From: an uncultured Lachnospiraceae bacterium
GTDB taxonomy: Bacteria > Bacillota_A > Clostridia > Lachnospirales > Lachnospiraceae
NCBI GenBank assembly: GCA_910587495.1
Contig: CAJUMT010000097.1
Location: 5,319-12,152, forward strand
DNA: 6,834 nucleotides
Direction: 5' to 3'
The notes under the pieces are model-generated. The model was given only the letters and a program-made list of their open reading frames with translations. It had not been told where the DNA came from and did not search any database. The translations under genes were made by a program, and so were the position numbers. How positions within the stretch are numbered: position 1 is the first letter of the stretch; each line of letters starts with the position of its first letter. Shown in pieces: positions 1 through 6,156 of the stretch.

Positions 1-32
1 GACTGGAGTTCAGACGTGTGCTCTTCCGATCT
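1..32 (+). other. Illumina TruSeq adapter remnant (non-genomic)
   Basis: These 32 bases begin GACTGGAGTTCAGACG and end GCTCTTCCGATCT. They match, from memory, the 3' end of the standard Illumina TruSeq read-2/multiplexing adapter, which finishes in the same GCTCTTCCGATCT. This is untrimmed library sequence joined to the contig, not biology. Genomic sequence should be taken to start at about base 33, and any reading frame crossing this junction is artificial. Confidence 0.97.
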
Positions 33-154
33 ACCGCATGTTTGTCTTAGGAGCCGCCCAGGCGGCGCAGTATCCTGGGCTGATTCTCGCAATCCGCAGC
101 TTGTTCACCCCGGAAGAGCTGGCAGCCATAGACCAGGCCATGAGCCGCAGATGA
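33..154 (+). CDS. C-terminal fragment of a probable GT2-TPR glycosyltransferase paralogue
   Basis: An open frame starts at the adapter junction (first full codon at 35) and ends at TGA 152-154. It encodes a 39-residue tail that begins RMFVLGAAQAAQYPG and ends FTPEELAAIDQAMSRR. The tail aligns without gaps to residues 403-441 of the next protein (RLFVLRASMAAGYEA ... FTAQELVAVDKSLSAE), with about 17 of 39 identities by eye. That stretch lies just after the TPR-like region and just before the second catalytic domain of the neighbour. The gene is therefore probably a GT2-TPR glycosyltransferase that ends where the neighbour continues into a CgeB-type domain. The next start codon follows 13 bases after its stop, so the two should be co-transcribed. 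The 5' part is missing because the contig ends here, not because of a visible mutation. The GT2 domain itself is inferred by homology, not seen. Confidence 0.72.
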
Positions 155-160
155 AAGGAA
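154..160 (+). promoter_or_regulatory. Ribosome binding site of the 860-aa glycosyltransferase
   Basis: AAAGGAA lies 7-8 bases before ATG 168 and overlaps the stop codon of the upstream gene. It supports ATG 168 as the start. The GT2 fold begins at once after this methionine (MISQCMIVKNEE), so no coding sequence is missing upstream. Confidence 0.75.
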
Positions 161-167
161 TTTTCTC

Positions 168-2750
168 ATGATATCCCAGTGCATGATTGTAAAAAATGAA
201 GAAAAAAATATAGAAAAGGCCCTTTCCTGGGGGAAGGGGATCGTATCGGAGCAGATCGTGGTGGATACCGGCTCCACGGACCGGACGGTGGAGATCGCAA
301 AAAAGATGGGGGCGAAGGTCTATGATTTTGCATGGATCGACGACTTTGCTGCGGCGAAAAATTATGCTATCGAGCAGGCGCAGTATGAGTGGATCGCTTT
401 TTTGGATGCAGACGAATATTTTCTTCCCGAAGATGCGGGGAAACTGCCGGCACTTTTGGATGAGATACAGGATACGGTCTATAACGGCGTCGCGACCGGA
501 TGGCTGCATCTGGATGCAAAAGGCAATGTGACCCAGGCAGATACCCAGATTCGGATTTTCCGCAACCTGCCCGGGCTTAGATACGAAAGAAGGATCCATG
601 AATACTTGTCTTTGGACCATATTCCTATACGGGTGATTGAGAAGGTAAATGATCTTGCTATCTATCATACAGGCTATGCGGAGGCGGCGCAGAAAAAAAA
701 GATGGCGAGCAGGCGGAATCTGAACCTTCTTCTGGCGGAAGTAAAAGACCATCCGGACGACTATGAAGCGTGGGGATACCTTGGCAATGAATATGACGCC
801 ATGGAAATGTTTTCCCAGGCAAAAGAAGCGTTTCAAAAAGCTATCTCGCTGATGCCGGAAGTACTGGTGGAAGGACGCCACGGAGCGGCGGCTTTGACTT
901 TTCTCAGGCTTTTAAATCTGCTGGCTTTTCGCGAAAAAGGCAGCGAAGAAGAGCTGCTTGCTGTATATAATCAGGCCATCCGTCATATGCCCAAAGAAGG
1001 GGACTATGATTACCTCATAGGAGAGTATTACGCTACCAACGGCAATTATCAGAAAGCGGAATATCATCTGCGGCGCGCGCTGAAGATCCTGGAAACCTAT
1101 GGAAACATGGTTTTGTCCGCCGTTGTTTCGGGAAAAATCATGAAAGCATATGAGCTGCTTGCAATCTGCTGTTTTAACAATCAGAATCTGGCGGACTGCG
1201 TAAAATTTACAACGGCGCTTCTGAAAGAGAATCCGTATCTGATGAGCACGCTGGTGCTGCTTGTGTCTGCCTTTGGCCGGGACGAATCCACCACCAAAGC
1301 AGGCGTTTCGGGAGCCGCGCAGGTGGCGGCGTTCCTTGGGAGCAATTTTTACAATTTCCAATCTCTTAAAGACCGCCTGTTCGTCCTGCGGGCTTCTATG
1401 GCGGCAGGATATGAAGCGCTGACCTCGGTCATGAGAGGAACATTCACGGCGCAGGAGTTAGTGGCTGTGGACAAATCTTTAAGCGCGGAAAGCCAGGAAA
1501 ATGTTTTGCCTGCGGCTGAAAAGGCGCGAAGAAAGCTTCGGATCGTTTTATTCTATTCAGAAGTGGAATCTTTTAATTTCTTTACAGACCAGCTGGACGG
1601 TGAATTTAGAAAACGGGGGCATAAGACATATATTTTTGATCTCAGGATGCCTTCCGAAGAAAATGTACATTCCAGGACACATTTTGAACATTTCCTGTCA
1701 GAAGGCGTAGATATGGCTGTCTGCTTTGACGCATTAGGAATAAGAGAAGATCTGTATCCTGGGATTAACCAACTCTGGGATCAGCATCAGGCGGCTGTCA
1801 TGGACATCTTTATGGATGCGCCAACCCGATTTTTCCCTGCTTTTATGGCGCCGCCGCAGCGTTATTGCATGTTCTGCTGCGATCGGGATCATGTGGATTA
1901 TATGAAAAAATACTATGGAAAAACTGTGGAAAACGTCGTTTTTATGCCCCATGCAGGCGTTATGCCTGCAGAAGATACAGAGGCGGTTCCTTATAAAGAG
2001 CGGAAATACGATATCCTGTTTTGCGGCACATACTATCGCCCGGAAGATAAATTCGCTGATTTGAAACAGGAACTTGCCCAGGCCTTTCCGGGAGATACGG
2101 CCATGTATCAGTTTTATGAATATATGTACCAGAATTTAAAAGAGGATTCGAGCCTGAGCATGGAAAAAGCGGCGCTTGTAACGGCGTCCAGGATTGGATG
2201 GACGATTCCGGAGGATTTTATGGAAGCTTTGATGTACTGCGGGGAATCCATAGACTGGGCTGTGCGCATGTACCAAAGAGAGCGTGTGATAGCCGCCCTT
2301 GCGGACGCGGGGTTTGAAGTGCATCTTCTGGGGAGAGGATGGGAGAACCATCCCTGCGCAGGGCGCGCCAACGTACACCGTATTGACGACCGCATTCCGT
2401 ATGGACAGACCCTTTCGTATATGGCTGATGCGAAGATCACCCTGAATGTGATGCCGTGGTTCAAAAATGGCACGCATGACCGTATCTTTAACGCGATGCT
2501 GCAGCGTTCGATACCTCTTACGGATGCGAGCGGCTGGATCAGAGAGCATTTTACGGATGGGACAGATATTGCCCTGTACGATCTGGAACATTTGGACAGG
2601 CTGCCGGAAATCGCGGCGCGCCTTTTAGAAGACGAGAGCTATGCGGCGTCCATGATAGAGGCGGGTTATAAAAAAGCTGCAGAAAGTTTTACATGGTCTG
2701 ACTGTGCAGAGCGGCTGCTGGAAGCTTTTGATGCGTCGGATGCAGGATAG
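168..2750 (+). CDS. Two-domain glycosyltransferase: GT2, TPR-like region, CgeB/DUF3880-type GT-B
   Basis: This 860-residue protein carries two complete glycosyltransferase modules, so it could transfer two sugars in succession. Residues 1-170 are a GT2 (GT-A) domain: the MIVKNEE start, VDTGSTDRT at 32-40, the metal-binding DADE at 80-83, RRIHE at 141-145 and YHTGY at 166-170. This layout is typical of TPR-containing GT2 enzymes, the group that includes the peptide S-glycosyltransferase SunS. Residues about 180-350 are helical TPR-like repeats (for example EAWGYLGNEYDAMEMFSQAKEAF), probably for acceptor binding. Residues about 400-450 match the tail of the upstream gene. Residues about 454-860 are a GT-B enzyme like DUF3880/CgeB: DAP at 550-552, CDRDHVDYMKKYY near 571, PHAG at 594-597, CGTYYRP near 619, and the C-terminal donor-site block NVMPWFKNGTHDRIFNA at 760-776. 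There is no signal peptide or membrane segment, so it is cytoplasmic. The acceptor is unknown; a protein such as flagellin is an inference. The next gene starts 3 bases after the stop. Confidence 0.88.
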   Translation: MISQCMIVKNEEKNIEKALSWGKGIVSEQIVVDTGSTDRTVEIAKKMGAKVYDFAWIDDFAAAKNYAIEQAQYEWIAFLDADEYFLPEDAGKLPALLDEIQDTVYNGVATGWLHLDAKGNVTQADTQIRIFRNLPGLRYERRIHEYLSLDHIPIRVIEKVNDLAIYHTGYAEAAQKKKMASRRNLNLLLAEVKDHPDDYEAWGYLGNEYDAMEMFSQAKEAFQKAISLMPEVLVEGRHGAAALTFLRLLNLLAFREKGSEEELLAVYNQAIRHMPKEGDYDYLIGEYYATNGNYQKAEYHLRRALKILETYGNMVLSAVVSGKIMKAYELLAICCFNNQNLADCVKFTTALLKENPYLMSTLVLLVSAFGRDESTTKAGVSGAAQVAAFLGSNFYNFQSLKDRLFVLRASMAAGYEALTSVMRGTFTAQELVAVDKSLSAESQENVLPAAEKARRKLRIVLFYSEVESFNFFTDQLDGEFRKRGHKTYIFDLRMPSEENVHSRTHFEHFLSEGVDMAVCFDALGIREDLYPGINQLWDQHQAAVMDIFMDAPTRFFPAFMAPPQRYCMFCCDRDHVDYMKKYYGKTVENVVFMPHAGVMPAEDTEAVPYKERKYDILFCGTYYRPEDKFADLKQELAQAFPGDTAMYQFYEYMYQNLKEDSSLSMEKAALVTASRIGWTIPEDFMEALMYCGESIDWAVRMYQRERVIAALADAGFEVHLLGRGWENHPCAGRANVHRIDDRIPYGQTLSYMADAKITLNVMPWFKNGTHDRIFNAMLQRSIPLTDASGWIREHFTDGTDIALYDLEHLDRLPEIAARLLEDESYAASMIEAGYKKAAESFTWSDCAERLLEAFDASDAG

Positions 2751-2753
2751 GGG
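2744..2753 (+). promoter_or_regulatory. Tandem ribosome binding motifs at an ambiguous start
   Basis: AGGA (2744-2747) sits 6 bases before ATG 2754, and AGGGG (2749-2753) sits 6 bases before a second in-frame ATG at 2760. Either start is well served, and the protein differs by only two residues. The AGGGG motif is the stronger match to a Shine-Dalgarno sequence, which slightly favours ATG 2760. The motifs span the stop codon of the upstream gene (2748-2750), which suggests coupled translation. Confidence 0.6.
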
Positions 2754-4478
2754 ATGAACATGGAACAAAAAGAGTTTTGCGATTATTTATCAAGCTATGA
2801 AAGCATGTCCTATATGGCAAAAACATACAGATATGAAGAAATACTGACACAGGCTGCGGCCCTGATGCAGGTTGACCGTATGGATCTGGAGTATTATCCT
2901 GTCATAGAGCGGGCCGAAGAAAGGCTGAAAGGGCTGTATCAGTATGCCCTTAAAGATTTCCTGAAACATATCCTGCACTATGACAAATTGTATGAACGGT
3001 TTGAAGATAATACTTCCCGGGTTGTTTTTGCCAACCTGATCGGTTATCGGATCGTTCCGGCTCCGTCGTTCTTAGAGCAGGCGTATAACATTTCTTTAGA
3101 AAATGACTTTCCGGGAAAGGGCTTTTTTGAGGAAGTCACATCCTTTGAGAAGAATACAGAGTGGATCAAGGACGGGACTTCCAGAATCCTCTTTGATGTG
3201 GGAAAAGGTATTTCGGATGTGTGGGTGAAACCGGCGCTGCTTGATATGGTCTGCTCTGGTTACCGCCTGTTCCTGCGGTGCGAAAGCTTCGGGGAGGAAT
3301 GCAGGTCAGTCTTCTATGCTTTGCCGCCGGAAAGTGTGGTAGACAAAACATACAAACGGCTTTGGCAGGCAAGGAAACCCAAAAGAATCGTGGCGTTAGC
3401 GCCCTATGAGAGAGGGTGGAGCAACGCGGAGCTGGTAAAAGACTGCGGCGTGATCCCGTACCTGCTGTATAAAAACCATGGCTGTGACGTCACCATGGTG
3501 GGAGCGCCAGGCGCGGGGTATACGAACCTTAAATATATCGAAGGCGTAAAGATGGAATTTCTGCCGGACGGAACCGTAGATGCCAAGACGGAGTATATAC
3601 GAAAAGAAGCAAGAGAGATTGACTGCCTGATCCTTCGGGGGGCATATCCGGATTACCTTCCTGTAGTGGATGCCTATAAAATATGCAATGCAAACGGAAA
3701 AGTGTTCCTTCCGCTGGACGCCAACTCCCTTTATATGGACAGGATTCAGTGGACCGACCCGAATTTCAAAAGATTTATGGAGCAGTGCGATGTGATCAGT
3801 ACATCCGGGCTTGCCATGCAGAAACATCTGAACGAAAAGTGGCCGTGGGTGATCGAGCATATTCCCAATGGATTTTATCAGTTTTTTGACGGAGAATGTA
3901 AACCGATATTTGATAAGAAAGAAAATATCATACTGACGGCAGGAAGACTGGGAAGCGAACAAAAGGCGACCCATGTGCTTCTGGAAGCGTTTGCGGAGGC
4001 TTCCGGGCAGCTTCCGGGCTGGGAACTTCACCTGGCCGGGAGCGTGGAGGAAACATTTGAAGAATATCTGGACAAGTTCTGGGAGATATATCCGGATTTA
4101 AAAGAACGCATCCGTTTTCTGGGGCATATCACGGACAGGGAGACGCTTTATAAAGAATATTTAAAGGCGAAGATATTTGCCCTTACTTCCGTCTGGGAAG
4201 GCGGTACGCCCAATGTGGTTGCGGAAGCGCTGTATGCCGGGGATGTGATCGCCATAACAAAGATTGACGAGTATGAGGAAGCTACAGACGGCGGGCGTTG
4301 CGGCATGGCGGTCGGAATCGGAGATCCGGCGGAATTTAAGAATATTCTGGTCAGCCTGTGCAAGGAGAAGGACTTAGAAGCAATGTCCCGCCATGCATAT
4401 GCATATGCTATGGATCATTTTAATATGGAGCGCGCGGTGGAAAAAATGTACTGTCTGATATTCGGAGAGGAAGCATAG
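2754..4478 (+). CDS. GT4-family glycosyltransferase with a long N-terminal extension
   Basis: This 574-residue cytoplasmic protein transfers a sugar from a nucleotide-sugar donor; donor and acceptor cannot be read from sequence. Residues about 207-574 form a GT-B fold. The N-terminal Rossmann half begins RKPKRIVALAPYERGWSNAE (207-226). The C-terminal half begins at 391 with IILTAGRLGSEQKATHVLLEAF, which holds the R398 and K404 expected to contact donor phosphates. It continues with LHLAGS (425-430), IRFLGHI (453-459), and the donor-site segment SVWEGGTPNVVAEAL (479-493) with acidic residues E482 and E491. These are typical GT4/Glycos_transf_1 features. Residues 1-200 are extra compared with ordinary GT4 enzymes of about 370-400 residues. 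Within them, residues about 78-99 (YDKLYERFEDNTSRVVFANLIGYR, given here in two parts: 78-88 and 89-99) resemble the helical segment often found before FkbM methyltransferase domains. No methyltransferase motif follows it here. ATG 2760 is an equally good start. The third gene of the operon begins 1 base after the stop. Confidence 0.87.
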   Translation: MNMEQKEFCDYLSSYESMSYMAKTYRYEEILTQAAALMQVDRMDLEYYPVIERAEERLKGLYQYALKDFLKHILHYDKLYERFEDNTSRVVFANLIGYRIVPAPSFLEQAYNISLENDFPGKGFFEEVTSFEKNTEWIKDGTSRILFDVGKGISDVWVKPALLDMVCSGYRLFLRCESFGEECRSVFYALPPESVVDKTYKRLWQARKPKRIVALAPYERGWSNAELVKDCGVIPYLLYKNHGCDVTMVGAPGAGYTNLKYIEGVKMEFLPDGTVDAKTEYIRKEAREIDCLILRGAYPDYLPVVDAYKICNANGKVFLPLDANSLYMDRIQWTDPNFKRFMEQCDVISTSGLAMQKHLNEKWPWVIEHIPNGFYQFFDGECKPIFDKKENIILTAGRLGSEQKATHVLLEAFAEASGQLPGWELHLAGSVEETFEEYLDKFWEIYPDLKERIRFLGHITDRETLYKEYLKAKIFALTSVWEGGTPNVVAEALYAGDVIAITKIDEYEEATDGGRCGMAVGIGDPAEFKNILVSLCKEKDLEAMSRHAYAYAMDHFNMERAVEKMYCLIFGEEA

Positions 4479-4479
4479 T

Positions 4480-5397
4480 ATGGGAGATTTGATCTACAAA
4501 GAGAATCAATTTTTTTACATCGAACAGGGAAGGGAGCGGCTTTTGCTGGACTGCGGAGACTATCTGTCCAATAAGAGCAGAATTTCCATGCATAGCCTGC
4601 AAGGTCAGAATTTCCGTACCATACCGGAACTTCTGGCGGAATTGATGGAAGAGGGACCATGCAGAAATGACGACGCTTTTGCGGCAGCGTTACTTGACGT
4701 CCTTCTGGCCGCCCGCCTGATTCGGACTTCTCAGCCGGTCAGGATGCTGGAATACGGCTGCCTGGGCGGAAAGCTAAGCTATTACCTGGCCAGCGTTGCA
4801 GGCGCATTCTGCGAAGAATCTTCCCTTGTCTGCGCCTGCGACCGGATGGATCTGGAATGGATGGAACAGATATCAGCTGTAAAAAAACTTCCGAAGGTCA
4901 GCTTTCTGGCGGGAGATTACGGAGATTTGCAGTTGCAGAAAGAGTATTTTGACATTATACTGATCAATGGGACGGCAGATTTTACAGATCCGTGTAAAGT
5001 GGTTTCGGACGCCTTAAAGCTTGCGTCCGGGGACGGTATCCTTCTATGCTACGCGGACGCGTCGCCGCTTTTAGAAGAAACATTTAAACTTTTTTTTGAA
5101 AGAGACAAAAGAGAAGACTATGAGATAGCGCCTTTTACCAGGCTTATGTGCGCCGGAGCAAAAGACCGGTGCTTTACGCCCCGGGATGAGGAACAGGATT
5201 TTGAAAAACTGGCAGAAGAACATCTGCGCCAGGCTGCAGATTTACTCATGGGAGGTACAAAAGATGGCAGGGAACAGGCAGATATGCTGCGTGTTTTAAG
5301 ACAGGATACGAAAACAGCGGCTGCCATCGGGAGCGTGGGACTTAAGTTGCGGTTACAGGAACAAAAAGAGAAATTAATGGACTTTGATTTCATGTGA
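4480..5397 (+). CDS. SAM-dependent class I methyltransferase-like protein
   Basis: This 305-residue protein has a recognisable, rather divergent Rossmann methyltransferase core. Motif I is MLEYGCLGGKLSYYLA (89-104), with E91 and a glycine-rich loop. The acidic residue ending beta-2 is D121 (VCACDRMD). Motif III is FLAGDYGDL (142-150), motif IV is FDIILING (157-164), and a beta-5 like strand GDGILLCYAD follows (184-193). The N-terminal 85 residues and the helical, charged C-terminus (about 236-305) are not recognised. They may bind the acceptor. The ATG follows the previous stop after one base and has GGAGAGG at 4464-4470, so it is translationally coupled to the GT4 gene. The context suggests it methylates the glycan, or the glycosylated protein, made by its neighbours. 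That is inference from position; the fold is supported by sequence but the substrate is not. A catalytically dead or scaffold role is possible because motif I departs from the usual D/E-x-G-x-G-x-G. The gene ends in tandem stops, TGA then TAA. Confidence 0.72.
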   Translation: MGDLIYKENQFFYIEQGRERLLLDCGDYLSNKSRISMHSLQGQNFRTIPELLAELMEEGPCRNDDAFAAALLDVLLAARLIRTSQPVRMLEYGCLGGKLSYYLASVAGAFCEESSLVCACDRMDLEWMEQISAVKKLPKVSFLAGDYGDLQLQKEYFDIILINGTADFTDPCKVVSDALKLASGDGILLCYADASPLLEETFKLFFERDKREDYEIAPFTRLMCAGAKDRCFTPRDEEQDFEKLAEEHLRQAADLLMGGTKDGREQADMLRVLRQDTKTAAAIGSVGLKLRLQEQKEKLMDFDFM

Positions 5398-5402
5398 TAA
5401 GA

Positions 5403-5456
5403 AAGCCAGGGGCTTTTGGCGGTAGTTTGCCGAAGCCTCTGGCTTAAACTTTTATC
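5403..5456. terminator. Bidirectional intrinsic terminator between convergent operons
   Basis: AAGCCAGGGGCTTTTGGC (5403-5420) pairs with GCCGAAGCCTCTGGCTT (5429-5445) to form a stem of about 16-17 base pairs, with one bulged T, G-T pairs and an 8-base loop. On the plus strand it is followed by a T-rich stretch, AAACTTTTATCTTTT. On the minus strand the hairpin runs out into CTTTCTTATC, a weaker T-run. It starts 5 bases after the stop of the methyltransferase-like gene and lies within 7 bases of the stop of the ComFB-type gene, so it can end transcription of both operons. The plus-strand T-run overlaps the last codons of the minus-strand gene. Confidence 0.85.
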
Positions 5457-6156
5457 TTTTATGATGCGGCGTATCGCGCACCGTGCTGCATGCTTTGCTG
5501 AGGGCCGTCAGCATTTCAATCTTGAATTTATTTTCATAATAATTCAACACCGGAGAGAAGGAACGCTTTCCGATGACCACATATTTGGCAGGAAGCGCCG
5601 TCAATGTCAGCGCGCGGACATCCGCATTACAGCGCTTGCAGGTACATACATTGTACTGCTTCATAAAGCCGCTGATATCCTGTTTCAGAAGAAGTTGTTC
5701 CATCACGTTGACAAAGTGAAATTCATCATCGCCTGACTGTTCCTGCATATCGTCGATATCTTCCAGCTGGATCTGTTCTTCTTCCGGCGCCGTTTCTTCT
5801 GCCTGGGGCGTGCTCTGTGCCGGAGTTTCCTGTACGGGTGCGGGTTCCGGGACGTCCTGCGCCTGCACAGGATCTGGGGATGCAGGCTCCTGCGCCGGTG
5901 CGGCAGCAGGTTCCGGCGTCTGCACAGGTTCTTTTTCTTCCGGCGCTTCCGCGCGTTCGCGCTCAAGTTCTTCAGAAAGATTATTCAGGATCTCCTGGGA
6001 CACCCGGTCATTGCGGCTGCTTTCATCGACAACAGTGACTTTTTTCACCCCTGCGCCGCTTTTTGCTCCATCGGAAGCGGTATCACCCATATCGGAAGAA
6101 GTTCCGTGTGTCAAAAGATCCAGTACATGTGAAGTTTTATTTGTTTTCTTAGCCAT
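5452..6156 (-). CDS. ComFB-domain protein with acidic, proline-rich linker
   Basis: This is a 234-residue cytoplasmic protein. Residues about 147-225 form a ComFB-type domain: FVNVMEQLLLKQDISGFMK, then CTCKRC (171-176), NADVRALTLTALPAKYVV (177-194) and a C-terminal helix. Its only four cysteines (171, 173, 176, 223) all lie in this domain and could bind zinc. Known for the family: Bacillus subtilis ComFB is a small dimeric zinc protein, and cyanobacterial ComFB proteins have been reported to bind cyclic dinucleotides. Unlike these roughly 100-residue proteins, this one has a basic N-terminus (MAKKTNKTSHVLDLLTHG), a predicted helix near 48-70, and a low-complexity Pro/Glu/Gln/Ala linker (about 70-146). 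The start ATG (6154-6156) has a perfect AAGGAGGA Shine-Dalgarno 8 bases upstream and overlaps the end of the ParA gene by 8 bases, so the two are co-translated. No comFA or comFC neighbour is present, so a competence role is unlikely from context. A role as partner of the ParA ATPase, or as a second-messenger sensor, is inference. Confidence 0.85.
   Translation of the reverse strand: MAKKTNKTSHVLDLLTHGTSSDMGDTASDGAKSGAGVKKVTVVDESSRNDRVSQEILNNLSEELERERAEAPEEKEPVQTPEPAAAPAQEPASPDPVQAQDVPEPAPVQETPAQSTPQAEETAPEEEQIQLEDIDDMQEQSGDDEFHFVNVMEQLLLKQDISGFMKQYNVCTCKRCNADVRALTLTALPAKYVVIGKRSFSPVLNYYENKFKIEMLTALSKACSTVRDTPHHKR
5719..5973 (-). other. Low-complexity acidic/proline-rich coding segment
   Basis: This segment encodes residues 62-146 of the ComFB-domain protein. 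It is made almost only of E, P, A, Q, D, S and T, with loose repeats of PEPA, PVQ and PAQ type (EPVQTPEP, DPVQAQDVPEPAPVQETP). It has no cysteine and few hydrophobic residues, so it is probably a disordered spacer between the N-terminal segment and the ComFB domain. At the DNA level it is imperfectly repetitive and GC-rich. Length variation between strains would be expected. Confidence 0.7.

Noticed and set aside
47..277. A small minus-strand frame near the left edge
   Set aside because: It covers the tail of one plus-strand gene and the start of the next, has no homology signal by eye, and has no convincing ribosome binding site.
105..881. A 258-codon open frame on the minus strand, opposite the start of the large glycosyltransferase gene
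   Set aside because: It runs antisense to the conserved GT2 motifs on the plus strand, its translation has no recognisable domain, and it is an antisense shadow.
3396..4031. A 211-codon minus-strand open frame
   Set aside because: It lies antisense within the GT4 gene. The plus strand has well-conserved GT-B motifs over the same region, and the antisense protein has no recognisable features.
4392..4412. ATGCATATGCATATGC alternating palindrome
   Set aside because: It is a short run inside the GT4 coding sequence that encodes HAYAYAM. There is nothing to suggest a regulatory site.
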